Assembly: GCA_903813345.2 (NCBI GenBank)
Contig: CAIIXF020000005.1
Coordinates: forward strand, 22,881,375-22,945,374
From: Owenia fusiformis
Lineage: Eukaryota > Annelida > Polychaeta > Sabellida > Oweniidae
Direction: 5' to 3'
Length of the DNA: 64,000 nt
Shown here: piece by piece, positions 1 to 10,212 of the stretch
How positions within the stretch are numbered: position 1 is the stretch's first letter
Layout of the letters: the number at the start of each line of letters is the position of its first letter
Position numbers and translations under genes: made by a program
The notes under the pieces: model-generated
Told to the model about the DNA's origin: nothing
What the model saw: the letters and a program-made list of their open reading frames with translations, nothing else
The model's database searches: none

Positions 1-159
1 TGAGTTAAAAGAAAGTTATTCTCCCTTTGCTTTAGAGATAAATAGTCACATGAATTTGTTTAAAAAAATTATAACTTAGTTTAACCCCCTACTGACAGCC
101 CCAATATTTGAAGATTTTGGTGAAACCTGGCAAAATACATTAATTATTTTTTTCCAGAA

Positions 160-588
160 GCCCCAAGAAGCTATATGATGGCCCCCAGTGGCCCCAAGAA
201 TCTATACAGGGGCCCCAAGTGGCCCCCAGAAGGTATACGATGGCCCCCAGAAGCTATACAAGGGCCCACAGAAACTATACTGTGGTCTCCAGAAGCTATA
301 TGGTGACCCCCAGTGGCCCTCAGAAGCTATATGATGGCCCCCAGAAGCTAATTAGTGGCCCCAAGGAGCTATACGGTGGCACCCAGAAGCTATACAGGGA
401 ACCCCAGTGGCCCCAAGAAGCTATACCATGGCCCCCAGAAGCTATACAGCAGCCCCCAGAAGCTACACGATGGCCCCCAGAATCTATATGATGGCCCCCA
501 ATGGCTCCCAGAAGCTATACAGGGCCCCCAGTAGCCCCTAGAAGCTATACAGTGCCCCCCAAAGCTACATGGTGGCCCATTGCGGGAC
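160..588 (+). repeat. 21-bp minisatellite, forward arm
   Basis: Degenerate tandem 21-bp units with core CCCAGAAGCTATA(C/T)GATGG, some extended by CCCAGTGGC. Because 21 is divisible by three, all frames give repetitive open stretches such as GPQKLYD. These frames are a by-product of the period and are not called as a gene. Confidence 0.85.
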
Positions 589-1612
589 ACTGTATAGCTT
601 CTGGAGGCCATCGTATAGCTTATGTGGGCTACCATATAGTTTCTGCGGGCCCTTGAATAGCTTCTGGGAGCCACTGGGGGCCCCTGTATAGCTTCTGGGG
701 GCTATAGTACAGTTTCTGCAGGCCCTTGCATAGCTTCTGGGGGCCATCGTATAGCTTCTGGGAGCCACTGTGGGCCCCTTTATAGCTTCTGGGGGCCACT
801 ATATAGCTTTCGGGGCCACTGGGGGCCACCGTATAGCTTCTAGGGGCTACTGGGGGGGGGGGGGCTTTATAGCTTCTGGGAGCCATTGGGGGCCACCATA
901 TAGATTCTGGGGGCCATTGTGTAGCTTCTGGGAACCACCATATAGCTCCTGAGGGTCACTATTTAGCTTCTGGGGGCCATCATATAGCCTATGAGGGCCA
1001 CTGGGGGCCACCGTATAGCTTCTAGGGGCTACTGGGGGCCCTTCACATCTTCTGGCAGCCATTTGGGGCCATCATATAGATTCTGGGGGCCATCATGTAG
1101 CTTTTTGGGGCTCCTGTATAGCTTCTGGGGGCCATCGTTTAGCTTCTTGGGGCCACTGGGGTCCCCTGTATAGCTTCTGGGAGCCACCGTATAGCTCCTG
1201 GGGGCCACTAATTAGCTTCTGGAGGCCATCAAATAGCTTCCGAGGGCCACTGGGGGGCCACCATATAGCTTCTGGAGACCATAGTATAGTTTCTGGTGGC
1301 CCTTGTATAGCTTCTGGGGGCCATCGTATCGCTTCTGGGGGCCCCGCATAGCTTCTGGGGGGCCACCGTATAGCTTTTTGGGGCCACTTGGGGCCCCTGT
1401 ATAGCTTCTGGGCGCCACCGTATAGTTCCTGGGGGCCACAGGGTTTCCTATATAGCTTCTGGGAGCCACCGTATAGCTCCTGGGGACCACTATTCAGCTT
1501 CTGGGGGCCAACATATAGCTTCTGGGGAGCACATTATAGCTTCTGGGGGCCACTTGGGGCCCCTGTATAGATTCTTGGGGCCACTGGGGGCCATCATATA
1601 GCTTCTGGGGGC
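589..1612 (-). repeat. 21-bp minisatellite, inverted arm
   Basis: The same unit in reverse complement (TATAGCTTCTGGGGGCCA). The polarity switch is at about 588-590 (ggtggcccattgcgggacactgtatagcttctgg). This arm is more than twice as long as the forward arm, so copy number has changed after the inversion formed. Confidence 0.85.
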
Positions 1613-1697
1613 TTCTGGAACCTAATAATTAATGTATTTTGCCAGGTTTCACCAAAATCTTCAAATATGGGGCTGTCAGGGGGGGGGGTTAAATTAA

Positions 1698-1916
1698 TTA
1701 AGTTATAATTTTTCTAAACAAATTCATGTGACTATTTATCTCTAAAGCAAAGGGAGAATAACTTCCTTTTAACTCATTAAGAACGTGAAATGTAAAAACC
1801 TCATTATCAAGTGATGTTACCATAGCATCTGAAATGTTAGAAATATTACATAAACCATATGATGAATCATCTTCACTTCTAATCATGCTATATACTTCAG
1901 ATGCTTTAAGATTCAA
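1698..1916 (-). other. 72-codon open frame overlapping the right foldback arm
   Basis: The frame ends within the inverted arm; the mirror copy at bases 2-79 keeps the same frame (peptide ELK-SYSPFALEINSHMNLF in both, with substitutions). That both arms preserve a 24-residue reading frame hints at an old coding exon duplicated with the element. No domain recognised and no splice support, so this may be chance. Confidence 0.2.
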
Positions 1917-2179
1917 GAATATGAAGAATATGATGAAAAGCAGACTATATGTATACTATTTATATGAATCATTGAAAGTGCATGGTAAATTATAAGATTG
2001 GATCTTTAATTATACAGGGTCGAGATAACCGTTTTGACCCCTGTGAATGATAGTCAAAATGCATGTAACCTTTCCACATACTTATTAGTTCAGTTCAATA
2101 CATGCACATTTTTACTCAATAAGATTGAAACAACTATGGTTGTTACTTTTTTTGTTAATTTAATATTCTTTTTATAATT

Positions 2180-2775
2180 GTCAAACAATGACGTTCACAG
2201 TAGTTGCCTCCAAAGCTGGATAATTTTGTTAATTCTGATCCAATTTTGAAGATTTGTTGTCTCTAATGTTGCTTATATCTTCCACTCATCAAATAAGGGA
2301 CAAAACTATGCACACATTCTGTCATATGGCCTTAGTTCTATAGATATGTTGCTATACTAGGATATTCTGAACCAAAAATGGATTGATGACGTCACAATTA
2401 ATGCAAATTAGCTAATTTGCATAACTGAATATTGTAACCATATAGTAAATAAGGTTTAATCAGATACCAATATCATCTCTATAGACCAAATAATAGCGAA
2501 GCTACATTGATTCAAGACTCCAATGTAAGACGTAATGTATATTATTGTCAAATAATGACATTCACGATAGCTGCCTCGAAAGTTACATAACTTTCGTAAT
2601 ACTGATTCAATTTTGAATCTGTTTTCACTTTTATGTTGCTTATACCTTCTACTAATAGAATAAAGTACAAAACCTTTCAGAAATTTTGCCATACGGTCTC
2701 AGTTCTAATAGATACGTTGCTATAGTTGGAAATTCTGAACCAAAAAGAGATTGATGACGTCATAATTTATGCAAA
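2180..2775. repeat. diverged direct duplication, about 230 bp x 2
   Basis: Bases about 2180-2412 and 2547-2775 share the same order of phrases (atgacgttcac/atgacattcac, gttgcttat, ttctgaaccaaaaa, gattgatgacgtca, atgcaaatta). A further stretch 2446-2530 (tctatagaccaaataat) recurs at about 4310-4395, on the other side of the element at 2803-4280. So an older repeat family surrounds and is interrupted by that element. Confidence 0.7.
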
Positions 2776-2852
2776 TTAGACAAGAACACAAATGTGTACA
2801 AAATGTCCCCACCAAGTGGTGATCCCGTGAAATGGTTATCCTGAAAATGAGT

Positions 2853-3720
2853 AGACAAGACTTTACCAACACAATTTGAGGACGGAAAATCCAAAGTGGC
2901 CACCTTAAAATTTACCCAGAATGCCAAAAATTTAGTCAGTTCTAGATTTTCATACTAAGAACCACCCCTGAAAATTTGAAATTGATCCGTCACACAGTTA
3001 ACCAGAAAACATGTAAACAAGACTTTACAGACAAGATTTCAGGATGGAAAATCCAAAATGGCTGCCATGACATTTACCAAGAATGTCAAAAAACTAATCT
3101 GTTTGTAGATTTTCTACTAAGAATCATCCCTGAAAATATGAAATTGATCTACCAAACGGTTCACCTGAAAACGGGTAGACAAGACTTTACAGACAAGATT
3201 TTGGGACAGAAAATCCAAAATGGCTGCCTTAACATTTACGCAGAATGCAAAAAAAGTAATCAGATGTAGATTTTCATACAAAGAATCATCCCTGAAAATT
3301 TGAAATTGATCTATCAAACCGTTCTCCTAAAAACGCGTAGACAAGACTTTACAGGCAAGATTTTAAGACGGAAAATCCAAAATGGCTGCCTTGACATTTA
3401 CCCAGAATGCCAAAAAACTAATCAGTTCTACATTTTCATACTAAGAATCATTCCTGAAAATTTGAAATTGATCTACGAAACAGTTCACCTGAAAACGAGT
3501 AGACAATTGACTTTACAGACAAGATTTTAGGACGGAAAATCCAAAATGGCTGCCTTGACATTTACCCAGAATGCCAAAAAACTAATGAGATCTAGATTTT
3601 TATACTAAGAATCATCCCTGAAAATTTGAAATTGATCCACCAAACGGTTCACCTGAAAACGCGCAGACAAGACTTCACAGACAAGATTTTAGGACCGAAA
3701 AATCCAAAATGGCCGACAAT
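2853..3720. repeat. tandem array, about 162-bp unit, about 5.4 copies
   Basis: The landmark AGACAAGAC(T)TTAC recurs at about 2853, 3014, 3177, 3339, 3501 and 3665 (spacing 161-164). Units share gaaaatccaaaatggctgcc and cctgaaaatttgaaattgatc. Copies differ by scattered substitutions. A diverged fragment of the same unit lies in a slit intron at 45477-45850. Confidence 0.88.
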
Positions 3721-4194
3721 AAAAAAGTCCTTATGAGTTTTTGCTGATTTCTTTTTACAAAATTATCACATATAACTACTGTTAACAATAAAGTAGGCTT
3801 TTACAGCAAAGTACATCTGAAATTATTTATAAAGCTACCAAATAGTTAAAGTATGAAAACTCAAAAACACCATTCAATATGATACAAAGTATTATCGCGC
3901 GCTAACTTTTCTTAAGACATTCAAAATGGCTGACATGACTGAGCTAGCAGGTCCAAAACCTAATCAGATCTAGAATGAAGTGAGCTGAACAAGATGTTAA
4001 AGTTTTAAAAGCAACTGTGAAGCAGTTTTTCTTAAAGTTTGCAGACAAGGATTTTAGCATTTGACTTCAAAATGGCCGACAGGAAGTAGGTATCGAGTAA
4101 ATTTTTTTTCATCCACATCTGTATGCACTCATAAGTTATCCCTGAAAATTTGAAGGTGATATCTGTAGCGGTTTTGGAGAAAACTGCCGGACGT

Positions 4195-4235
4195 ACGGAC
4201 AGACAGACGGACAGACGGACAGACAGACGGACGCG
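4195..4235. repeat. (ACGG/ACAG)n microsatellite
   Basis: Tetranucleotide tract of gacagacggacagacggac type inside the pearl-like element. It gives serine/valine/arginine-rich open frames (SVRLSV) on the minus strand that are not coding. Confidence 0.85.
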
Positions 4236-4299
4236 CCTAGGCCGACAATATGGCCCCACACTATGTGGTGGGGACATAATAATTTGCATAATTGAATAT

Positions 4300-5545
4300 C
4301 ATAAATTTATTCGAAATTAAACGAGGTTTAATTTGGTACCAATATCATTTCTATAGACCAAATAATGACAGAGCTACAAATGATTTAAGATACCAAGGTA
4401 AGATGTCTAAAGATGCGTAACCATGGTAACTGAATGCCGCCATAAAAGTACTATGGGACATTAGTTGGCAATGTTAACAAATGGATTCATTAAATAGACA
4501 CCCTAGGGATTACAAAAATGTATGTAACTTATTCACACCTTATGGGTGCATGGGAACCCCTTGTTCCTACTATACTAAGTTTGGAACCTTCAGAGGAATG
4601 TATATTCTGACTTTCAAACAAAAATATTGATTTGGATTTGTAGTGTCGAACTTTGAGAAACTTAGATAGCACAGTTGTGTGACCTAGTTTGATGACCTTT
4701 GACCTTGAAAATTTTACTAATTCAGAGCTCAGTAAGGTCTTTTGTGATTAAGCTGACCAAAATTTACATCCAAAAATCAATTTGAAAAATCAACTTTTTG
4801 ACCTTTCGAAGGTCACTGAAGGTCAAGTAAAGGTCAAATCCTAAGACTAATGTCAGATTTGAACTCCTGGCAACTTGTAGATGATTTCCAAAAAAAAAAT
4901 TGGTCAAATTGAAGCAAGTTGAAAATAACTTATTTTTACTGTTTTTTGACGTCAAATATCTCAAAAACGGTAAAATTTTGATGCTGACATATATTGAGCA
5001 ATATGTAGGGAATGCTTAAATCTAGTAATGATGTAATTCATTGCAAGAAATGATCAAGTATAAGGCAAACTTTGAGAAACTTGTCAATCACAAAACCTGC
5101 CATTGACTTTATACATGAGAAAGTTTCTTGAAAATGACTAAGTCCTACTTTTTGTCAAATTTTATAAGTAAAAACCAAAAACTGTAATTCCAAGAGCATT
5201 TAAATCTTCAGAGGACATAAGTTGCATATACAGCAACTACTAAAAGTTATTTGAAAGTTCTACTTCAACAAAGTGCCTAGTATTTACAGAAAATTTGACT
5301 TTTTGACGTCAAAATCCGCAATTTCTCGGAAACTGGGCGAACTTGGGAAATGGCGATGATAGGTCAAATAGGCATTATGGATATGCATAAAATGAATGTG
5401 GAAATGACTCAATCCGAATAGCAGTTTTAATTTGTGCGGCCAATGTTGACGGACGGACGGACGGACGGACGGACGGACGGATGGACCAACGGACGGACGG
5501 ATGTCTGGTCGATCCCATAGGCTCACTGTGTGAGCCAAAAACTAG
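4300..5545. mobile_element. repeat element with Helitron-like 3' end
   Basis: An AT-rich non-coding stretch ends in (ACGG)n at about 5450-5501, then a perfect hairpin GGCTCAC-TGT-GTGAGCC (5520-5536), five bases, and CTAG at 5542-5545. A GC hairpin shortly before CTRR is the hallmark of Helitron 3' ends. The left end is not clear; 4300 is my guess from the edge of the neighbouring element. The next base is A rather than the usual T. Confidence 0.45.
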
Positions 5546-6287
5546 ATAAATGTCATCAATTCAATAAGAAAATTTTCTTTGGGACAACATACGAGTAGAA
5601 AGTATGTGGTTGAAATAGAAACTGAATCTTATATTGTTTAACATATTAGATTATATAGCCTTTCCCAAGTCTGTTTTATCTTTTATTTATCTTGATTTTC
5701 AATTATATACAGCCTTGTGGCACCCATACCAGCTTCACAGATACTACGATCAGTTATTTAACGGTTTCGAGCTTTCCATAAATCCTATGCATATTTGTCA
5801 GGGATATCACAAAACCATATTTATGAGCAAGATGGCCCCATGGTCAATAAGCGTGTTGATAATCGTTTGACCATACTCCGTGGCAGTGTGAGTTTTCAAC
5901 TTATCTAAATGAGACACTGAAAAGGACTGAAGGGAGTTCAACACGTGACTTCAGTCTGATTGACCAATCAAAAATACCCTAATACCCAAGTAAACAAATC
6001 AAACTAAGACTTTTTCAAAAATTTTCAATGATTTGATCAAGGACGTCTATCTCGTATATTTGTTTATTTAGTGTACTTGTTTTGGCTGTGCATAAATAAT
6101 GAGCTAACCCTGCAGCACCGTTATTGATTGGTCAAAGTTGACGGACAATAACAAAGAGTTGGTAAAGCATGAGTCAAAGTGATTGGTACAAGGAGGATAT
6201 GAAAATAAAATTTTAAAAAATAAAAAGACACAGCCTTGGGCAAGGCTATAGATTATAATGTACCTTTTAATCTAAGAATTCTGAGTT
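5546..6287. other. no gene seen
   Basis: AT-rich sequence with scattered stops in all frames. A 78-codon open frame at 5634-5870 has no recognisable domain or splice sites and is not called. Confidence 0.5.
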
Positions 6288-6895
6288 GACTAGAAAACAG
6301 CAACTCCATGGAGTAGCAAATCCCACCGAACAAAACAGGTTTTGTCTTGAGCTTGTTAGTCCTTAGGTATCAGCATATAAAATATGAACCAATTCCGTCT
6401 ACTGGTATTTGAGTTATCAAATATTATGTTTTATTAAGACAAATGGCGGGCATTTTGAAATTCAGCTGCCATCTTGAAAATTTCTTCTTAAGCAGAGCTC
6501 CTGCATCCTTTTAGGCATCAGGCATCATCAAAAGGAACAGGTGCTATTATGGGCAAATATCTCCATGGTCAGAATGAATCATTTTTAGGTGTAAAATGAA
6601 GAATACAATATCACATAATACTTTGGAAAATATTTAAATATAGAAAGGTTTTGGAGAAAATTGTAAGAAGTACAGACAGACGGACAGACGTCATTTTTTG
6701 CTGCTGCATCAGTGTCTTCATTCGTTGTCTTCTTTCTTTGTCTTGATTTGATTCTTCAGGGTCCACAGACTTGAGACTGCACGTAGGTGGGTTAAAGGTT
6801 TTGATCCTTACTACTTCTCATAGTTTACCCTCTTTGGACATACGCCTTGGCCAACAATATGGCCCCACACTATATGGTGGGGACATAATTAAATT
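6288..6895. mobile_element. pearl-like element, degraded
   Basis: Begins with GGAGTAGCAAATCCCACCG (shared with 9331 and a stub at about 7509-7552). It includes one core-like unit, a short acagacagacggacag tract, and ends in ccccacactatatggtggggacat, the same terminal hairpin as at 4264. The stretch about 6691-6845 looks like a later insertion, since it interrupts the tract-to-end spacing seen at 4235-4276. Confidence 0.5.
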
Positions 6896-7136
6896 TTAAA
6901 AATTAGAGACCAATTTTTGAATTCAGAGGCTCAAAAATTTTTGCGCAGAATTTTTTCTTCTGATTTTAAATCTGGGTCCCCCTTGATTCTCCAGTGTTCC
7001 AGGTTGTTTAATTTTTTCCAGCTGTTAAAATAAATTTCTGTTGGTTTTTGTGACTTTTCTGGGTTTAATGACTGATTTTGTTATGGAAACAGATCTGTTT
7101 TTGTTAACAGATTGAAGAGTTCCTCAACAGTGAACT

Positions 7137-7193
7137 GTGCATCTTTCACAAGTTCAAAAATTCCAAGGGAATAATGCTCATGAAAGATGCACA
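7137..7193. repeat. 12-bp inverted repeat
   Basis: GTGCATCTTTCA and TGAAAGATGCAC face each other across about 33 bases just below the exon-like segment 7254-7378. It could form a stem-loop. Confidence 0.6.
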
Positions 7194-7253
7194 GGTGTTC
7201 ACTTTAAGAGAATGAAATATTTGTATAATGTTTATAAGGAAACCTTGACCTAC

Positions 7254-7378
7254 CTGAACCTCCTACTATGACCATGTATCTGTACTTGAGGATATCTTGA
7301 CAATGAAACACTTTAAACTTCAGTGGCTCAAAGTTAGAGTTGTCTGTACCTAGCCATTGTATGTCATCCATTGCTGAG
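7254..7378 (-). CDS. isolated exon-like segment, function unknown
   Basis: On the minus strand a 125-bp open stretch is bounded by a good acceptor (pyrimidine-rich ttctttcag) and a GTAGGT donor. It reads SAMDDIQWLGTDNSNFEPLK..., ending YRYMVIVGGSG. It starts with one base of a split codon and ends with one, so it would fit between phase 2 and phase 1 introns. No partner exon could be found nearby, and no domain is recognised. It may be an exon of a gene mostly outside the window, or a repeat-derived stretch. Confidence 0.3.
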
Positions 7379-8411
7379 CTGAAAGAAAAAATGATAATGA
7401 TATTAAGATATTTTGTCATAAAATAAGTTTTAATAATCAAGGAATCTGAAAGAGTATTGTGTTTATCTGTAAGGGCCTAAGTAGTGGGAAAAGTGGGACA
7501 GGGAAGAAACTAGAAAAAGCTACTCCACGGAGTAGCAAATTCAACCGGACAAATACTGTTTCCTTACGAATGAGGAAATATGTAAAATTATGTAACTTTT
7601 CTATAAAGAAATATGATAATGCAGTTAATGCAGCATAGAGTAGGCCATACGATTTAAAAGAGAATTGTGCAAAGGGTTTTTGTGTAGATCAAGACTAGAT
7701 AGGGATTGCTTATTTTTTAGGCCAACCTTTTCAAACTAGCCCAAGCTCTTTTTTGTTTCAATACTTTCTTTAATTTTCAGTTATAAAAATCTTTATGAAA
7801 TAATTAAATAAAGAAATAACTCATTTTCTTCAATTACATTTCTTACAATTGAGAACACAATAAAAAACCATGGTTTACTTCTTTGAGGTAAAGGAAAGTG
7901 CAATCAAAAGCCATGGAAGTTGGTTGATTGCAATTGAAAGCCATGCTTTTCCATGGTTATTTCTTTGATGTTTCGGGAAGTGCAATCAAAAGCTATGGTT
8001 TTCCATGGTTATTCTTCTAATCTTTTGAAAGTCCATGGTTTTCCATGAGCTATTTGTTTGGTCTTTTGGATGCAGAAAAAAAGAATAATACATTATGTTC
8101 CTAAATGAACTTTTCCAAATGAAGTCCTTTATAAGCACATTATCTGAAAAAATCTACAGAAAAGTATACACTTTTTTAGAATTTTAACTTGAAATTGAGA
8201 TGGGAGATTAAACACAAGCCTATGGCTGCAAACTGAAATGTAATACCTAAGTGATCAAAATTCATAATTTGTCTATGTAAGAATATTATATATAATCCAT
8301 TTAAAAAGAAGTTGCATGAAGGAGGAGGTTGGGGTAACAACACCATTTGTCTTAAAACATGAAACATATACCTTAAGTAATCAAAAATTGATTTGTCTTT
8401 GAATAGGAATA
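7379..8411. other. no gene; pearl-family stub and CCATGG-rich stretch
   Basis: About 7509-7552 is a solo fragment matching the starts of the elements at 6288 and 9331 (ctactccacggagtagcaaa). About 7865-8055 has repeated short palindromic words (ccatggttttccatggttat and caatcaaaagccatgg), an irregular cryptic repeat. A similar catgg-rich patch is at 12490-12650. Confidence 0.5.
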
Positions 8412-8988
8412 TACAGGGTGGTCAAAAAAATGGAAACCCTGCATTTTCCTAATATCTTTGTCATTTTAAGGAGTCCCTGATATTTCAAATATCTGTACAA
8501 CATTCCATTCCCTACCACCCTACCAAATTTCATGACCATCAGACTGATAGTCACAATATTACAGCACTTTGAATAACATGCCTCAAGTTTGGCCATCATC
8601 GCGCTGTAGGCAAACCTGCACAGTTATTAATGGGCCGAATGCATTCCTCAGCAGGTATGGCCTGAATGATATGGATGATCTCACTTTTGAGGTTTGTGAT
8701 TGTCCTGAGGTCATTCTCATACACTTTTTCCTTGCCATATCCCTACAGGTATAGGGACATTTTGGACGGCGAATGCAGGTGGCCCGTCAGGGCAATATTG
8801 GTCACTAGGGCATGTTCTGTAAAGTGCTGTAACATTGTGACTATCAATCTGATTGTCATGAAACAAAGTAGGCTGGTAGGAAATTGAATGATGTACAAAT
8901 GTGCAAAATATCAGGGAATTATTTCTTAAAATGACAAAAAATATATGAGGAAATGGTGTAAGGGTTTCCTTTTTTTTACCACCCTGTA
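8412..8988. mobile_element. mariner-type element with long terminal inverted repeats
   Basis: Left end TACAGGGTGGTCAAAAAAA, right end the inverse (ttttttttaccaccctgta), in TA context. The inverted repeats extend inward about 170 bp on each side (cagactgatagtcacaatatt against tgactatcaatctgattg). A central about 230 bp retains a transposase fragment on the minus strand. About 577 bp in all, a non-autonomous deletion derivative. Confidence 0.85.
8590..8795 (-). pseudogene. Tc1/mariner-like transposase C-terminal fragment
   Basis: Minus-strand reading gives VYENDLRTITNLKSEI, then IHIIQAIPAEEC. This resembles the KVYENxPRTIxxLKxxI...IPxE segment near the C-terminus of mariner-like transposases. 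The catalytic DD(E/D) region is absent and the frame is broken, so it is a relic inside the element at 8412-8988. Confidence 0.55.
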
Positions 8989-9330
8989 TAATCATTTGCA
9001 TAGTTTTGTTTTTTTAATTTGGTTGCCATGGTTCTATGTTAATTAGGTTTCTTAACTTTCAAATTAATAATGAAAAATTAGTCTCTGCAACAGAGTTCAC
9101 TTGCATAATTCTTAAATATTCTGATCTTAATTGTTATTATTTATGATAATCTTGCTCTCCCTAGTGCTCCCTCTTCAGTAATTATTATTGCCTGTGAGTG
9201 TAGACAGGGCAATTCAAAAACTCATTGTTGATAAAATAAAACTAAATATTTATTCAGTCTGCAATAAGGGAATTCCGGTGAGCTGACTTCATCACTTATT
9301 TTGTCTTTTTTACATTTGTGCCAAAATCAA
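8989..9330. other. no gene seen
   Basis: AT-rich single-copy-looking sequence between two repeat elements, with stops in all frames. Confidence 0.5.
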
Positions 9331-9599
9331 ACCAGAACAAAAGCAACGCCAAAGCGTAGCGAATCCCATCGAACAGAAATGGCTGGCATTTTACAAACAA
9401 AATATATAGCAAATATCGTAAAATAAAACCCATAAGAAAGGCCACCATTTTCAAAATGGTTGCTCACTAGACAAGTTGTCATCAGCAGAAGTGATATGCT
9501 TTTAAGTAGCCACATATAAAATTTTTAAAAAATCGCCCACGCATAAATGTAAATGCTGGCCATTTTCTAAAATGTCATAAGACAGTATGCAATCCTTAC

Positions 9600-10212
9600 C
9601 AGTATTCGCATATGAAATATGAACAAAATCGCTCTATTACTTTTTGAATTATAATAAAAAATGTAAAATAACACACATAAAAATGGTGGCCATTTTTCAA
9701 AATGGCCGACTACTGCCTAAAATTTTATTTGACAATGTGCCATGCTTAAGTATTCACATATCAAATATGAACAAAGTCGCTCTAATACTTTTTGAGTTAT
9801 AGTAAAAAATGTAAAAATGACAGCCATCTTTTAAAATGGCCACCTACTATGCGAAGTGTCATGAGACAGTGTGCAAGGCTCATAAGTATTCACATATCAA
9901 ATATGAACAAAATCGCTCTACTTCTTTTCAAGTTATAGTAAAAAACGTAAAAATTGGAGGCCATTTTTCAAAATGGCCGCCTACTACCTAAAGTGTCATT
10001 AGACAGTGTGCCATGCTTATAGTATTCACATATAAAATATGGACAAAATCGCTCTACTACTTTTTGAGTTATAGTAAAAAATGTAAAATAACACACGTAA
10101 ATATGGCCGCCTACTACCCAAAATTTCATTAGACATTAGGCCATGCTTAAAGTATTCACATACCAAATATGAACAAAATCGCTCCACTACTTTTTGACTT
10201 ACAGTAAAAAAT
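9600..10212. repeat. tandem array, 130-147-bp unit
   Basis: The landmark GAACAAAATCGCTCTACTAC recurs at about 9621, 9768, 9905, 10041 and 10171, then again at 11733 beyond the insertion. Units contain short self-complementary words (ccattttcaaaatggccgcc), so each can form a small hairpin. Confidence 0.85.

Larger units (their letters stand above)
1..1777. mobile_element. foldback-like element with inverted minisatellite arms
   Basis: The first about 155 bases recur inverted at about 1612-1777: both contain the phrases about a 'ctccctttgctttagag' motif, 'gacagcccc' and 'caaaatcttcaaatat' in mirror order. Inside, a 21-bp minisatellite (core CCCAGAAGCTATA) runs forward from about 160 to 588 and inverted from about 589 to 1610. 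The whole could fold into one long imperfect hairpin, as foldback elements do. The left end is cut by the window edge, so its full extent is unknown. No transposase seen. Confidence 0.75.
2803..4280. mobile_element. pearl-like non-autonomous element with satellite core
   Basis: The left end starts ATGTCCCCACCA and the right end is its inverse, TGGTGGGGACAT (about 4264-4276). Between them come six about 162-bp tandem units (2853-3720), a spacer, a (ACGG/ACAG)n microsatellite (about 4195-4232), and a near-terminal hairpin CCCCACActatgTGGTGGGG. Core repeats, ACRG microsatellite and conserved ends are the arrangement described for bivalve pearl/CvA elements. The family identity is by structure only. 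Confidence 0.65.

Noticed and set aside
219-1490. Long repetitive open frames such as GPQKLYDGPQKLY
   Set aside because: They follow from a 21-bp minisatellite period and occur on both strands; no start context, splice sites or domain.
3117-3530. Open frames in the 162-bp array
   Set aside because: 162 is divisible by three, so frames stay open through copies; units vary and the frame breaks at indels.
4032-5538. Serine/valine/arginine-rich frames (SVRPSVRPSV)
   Set aside because: Translation of (ACGG)n microsatellites.
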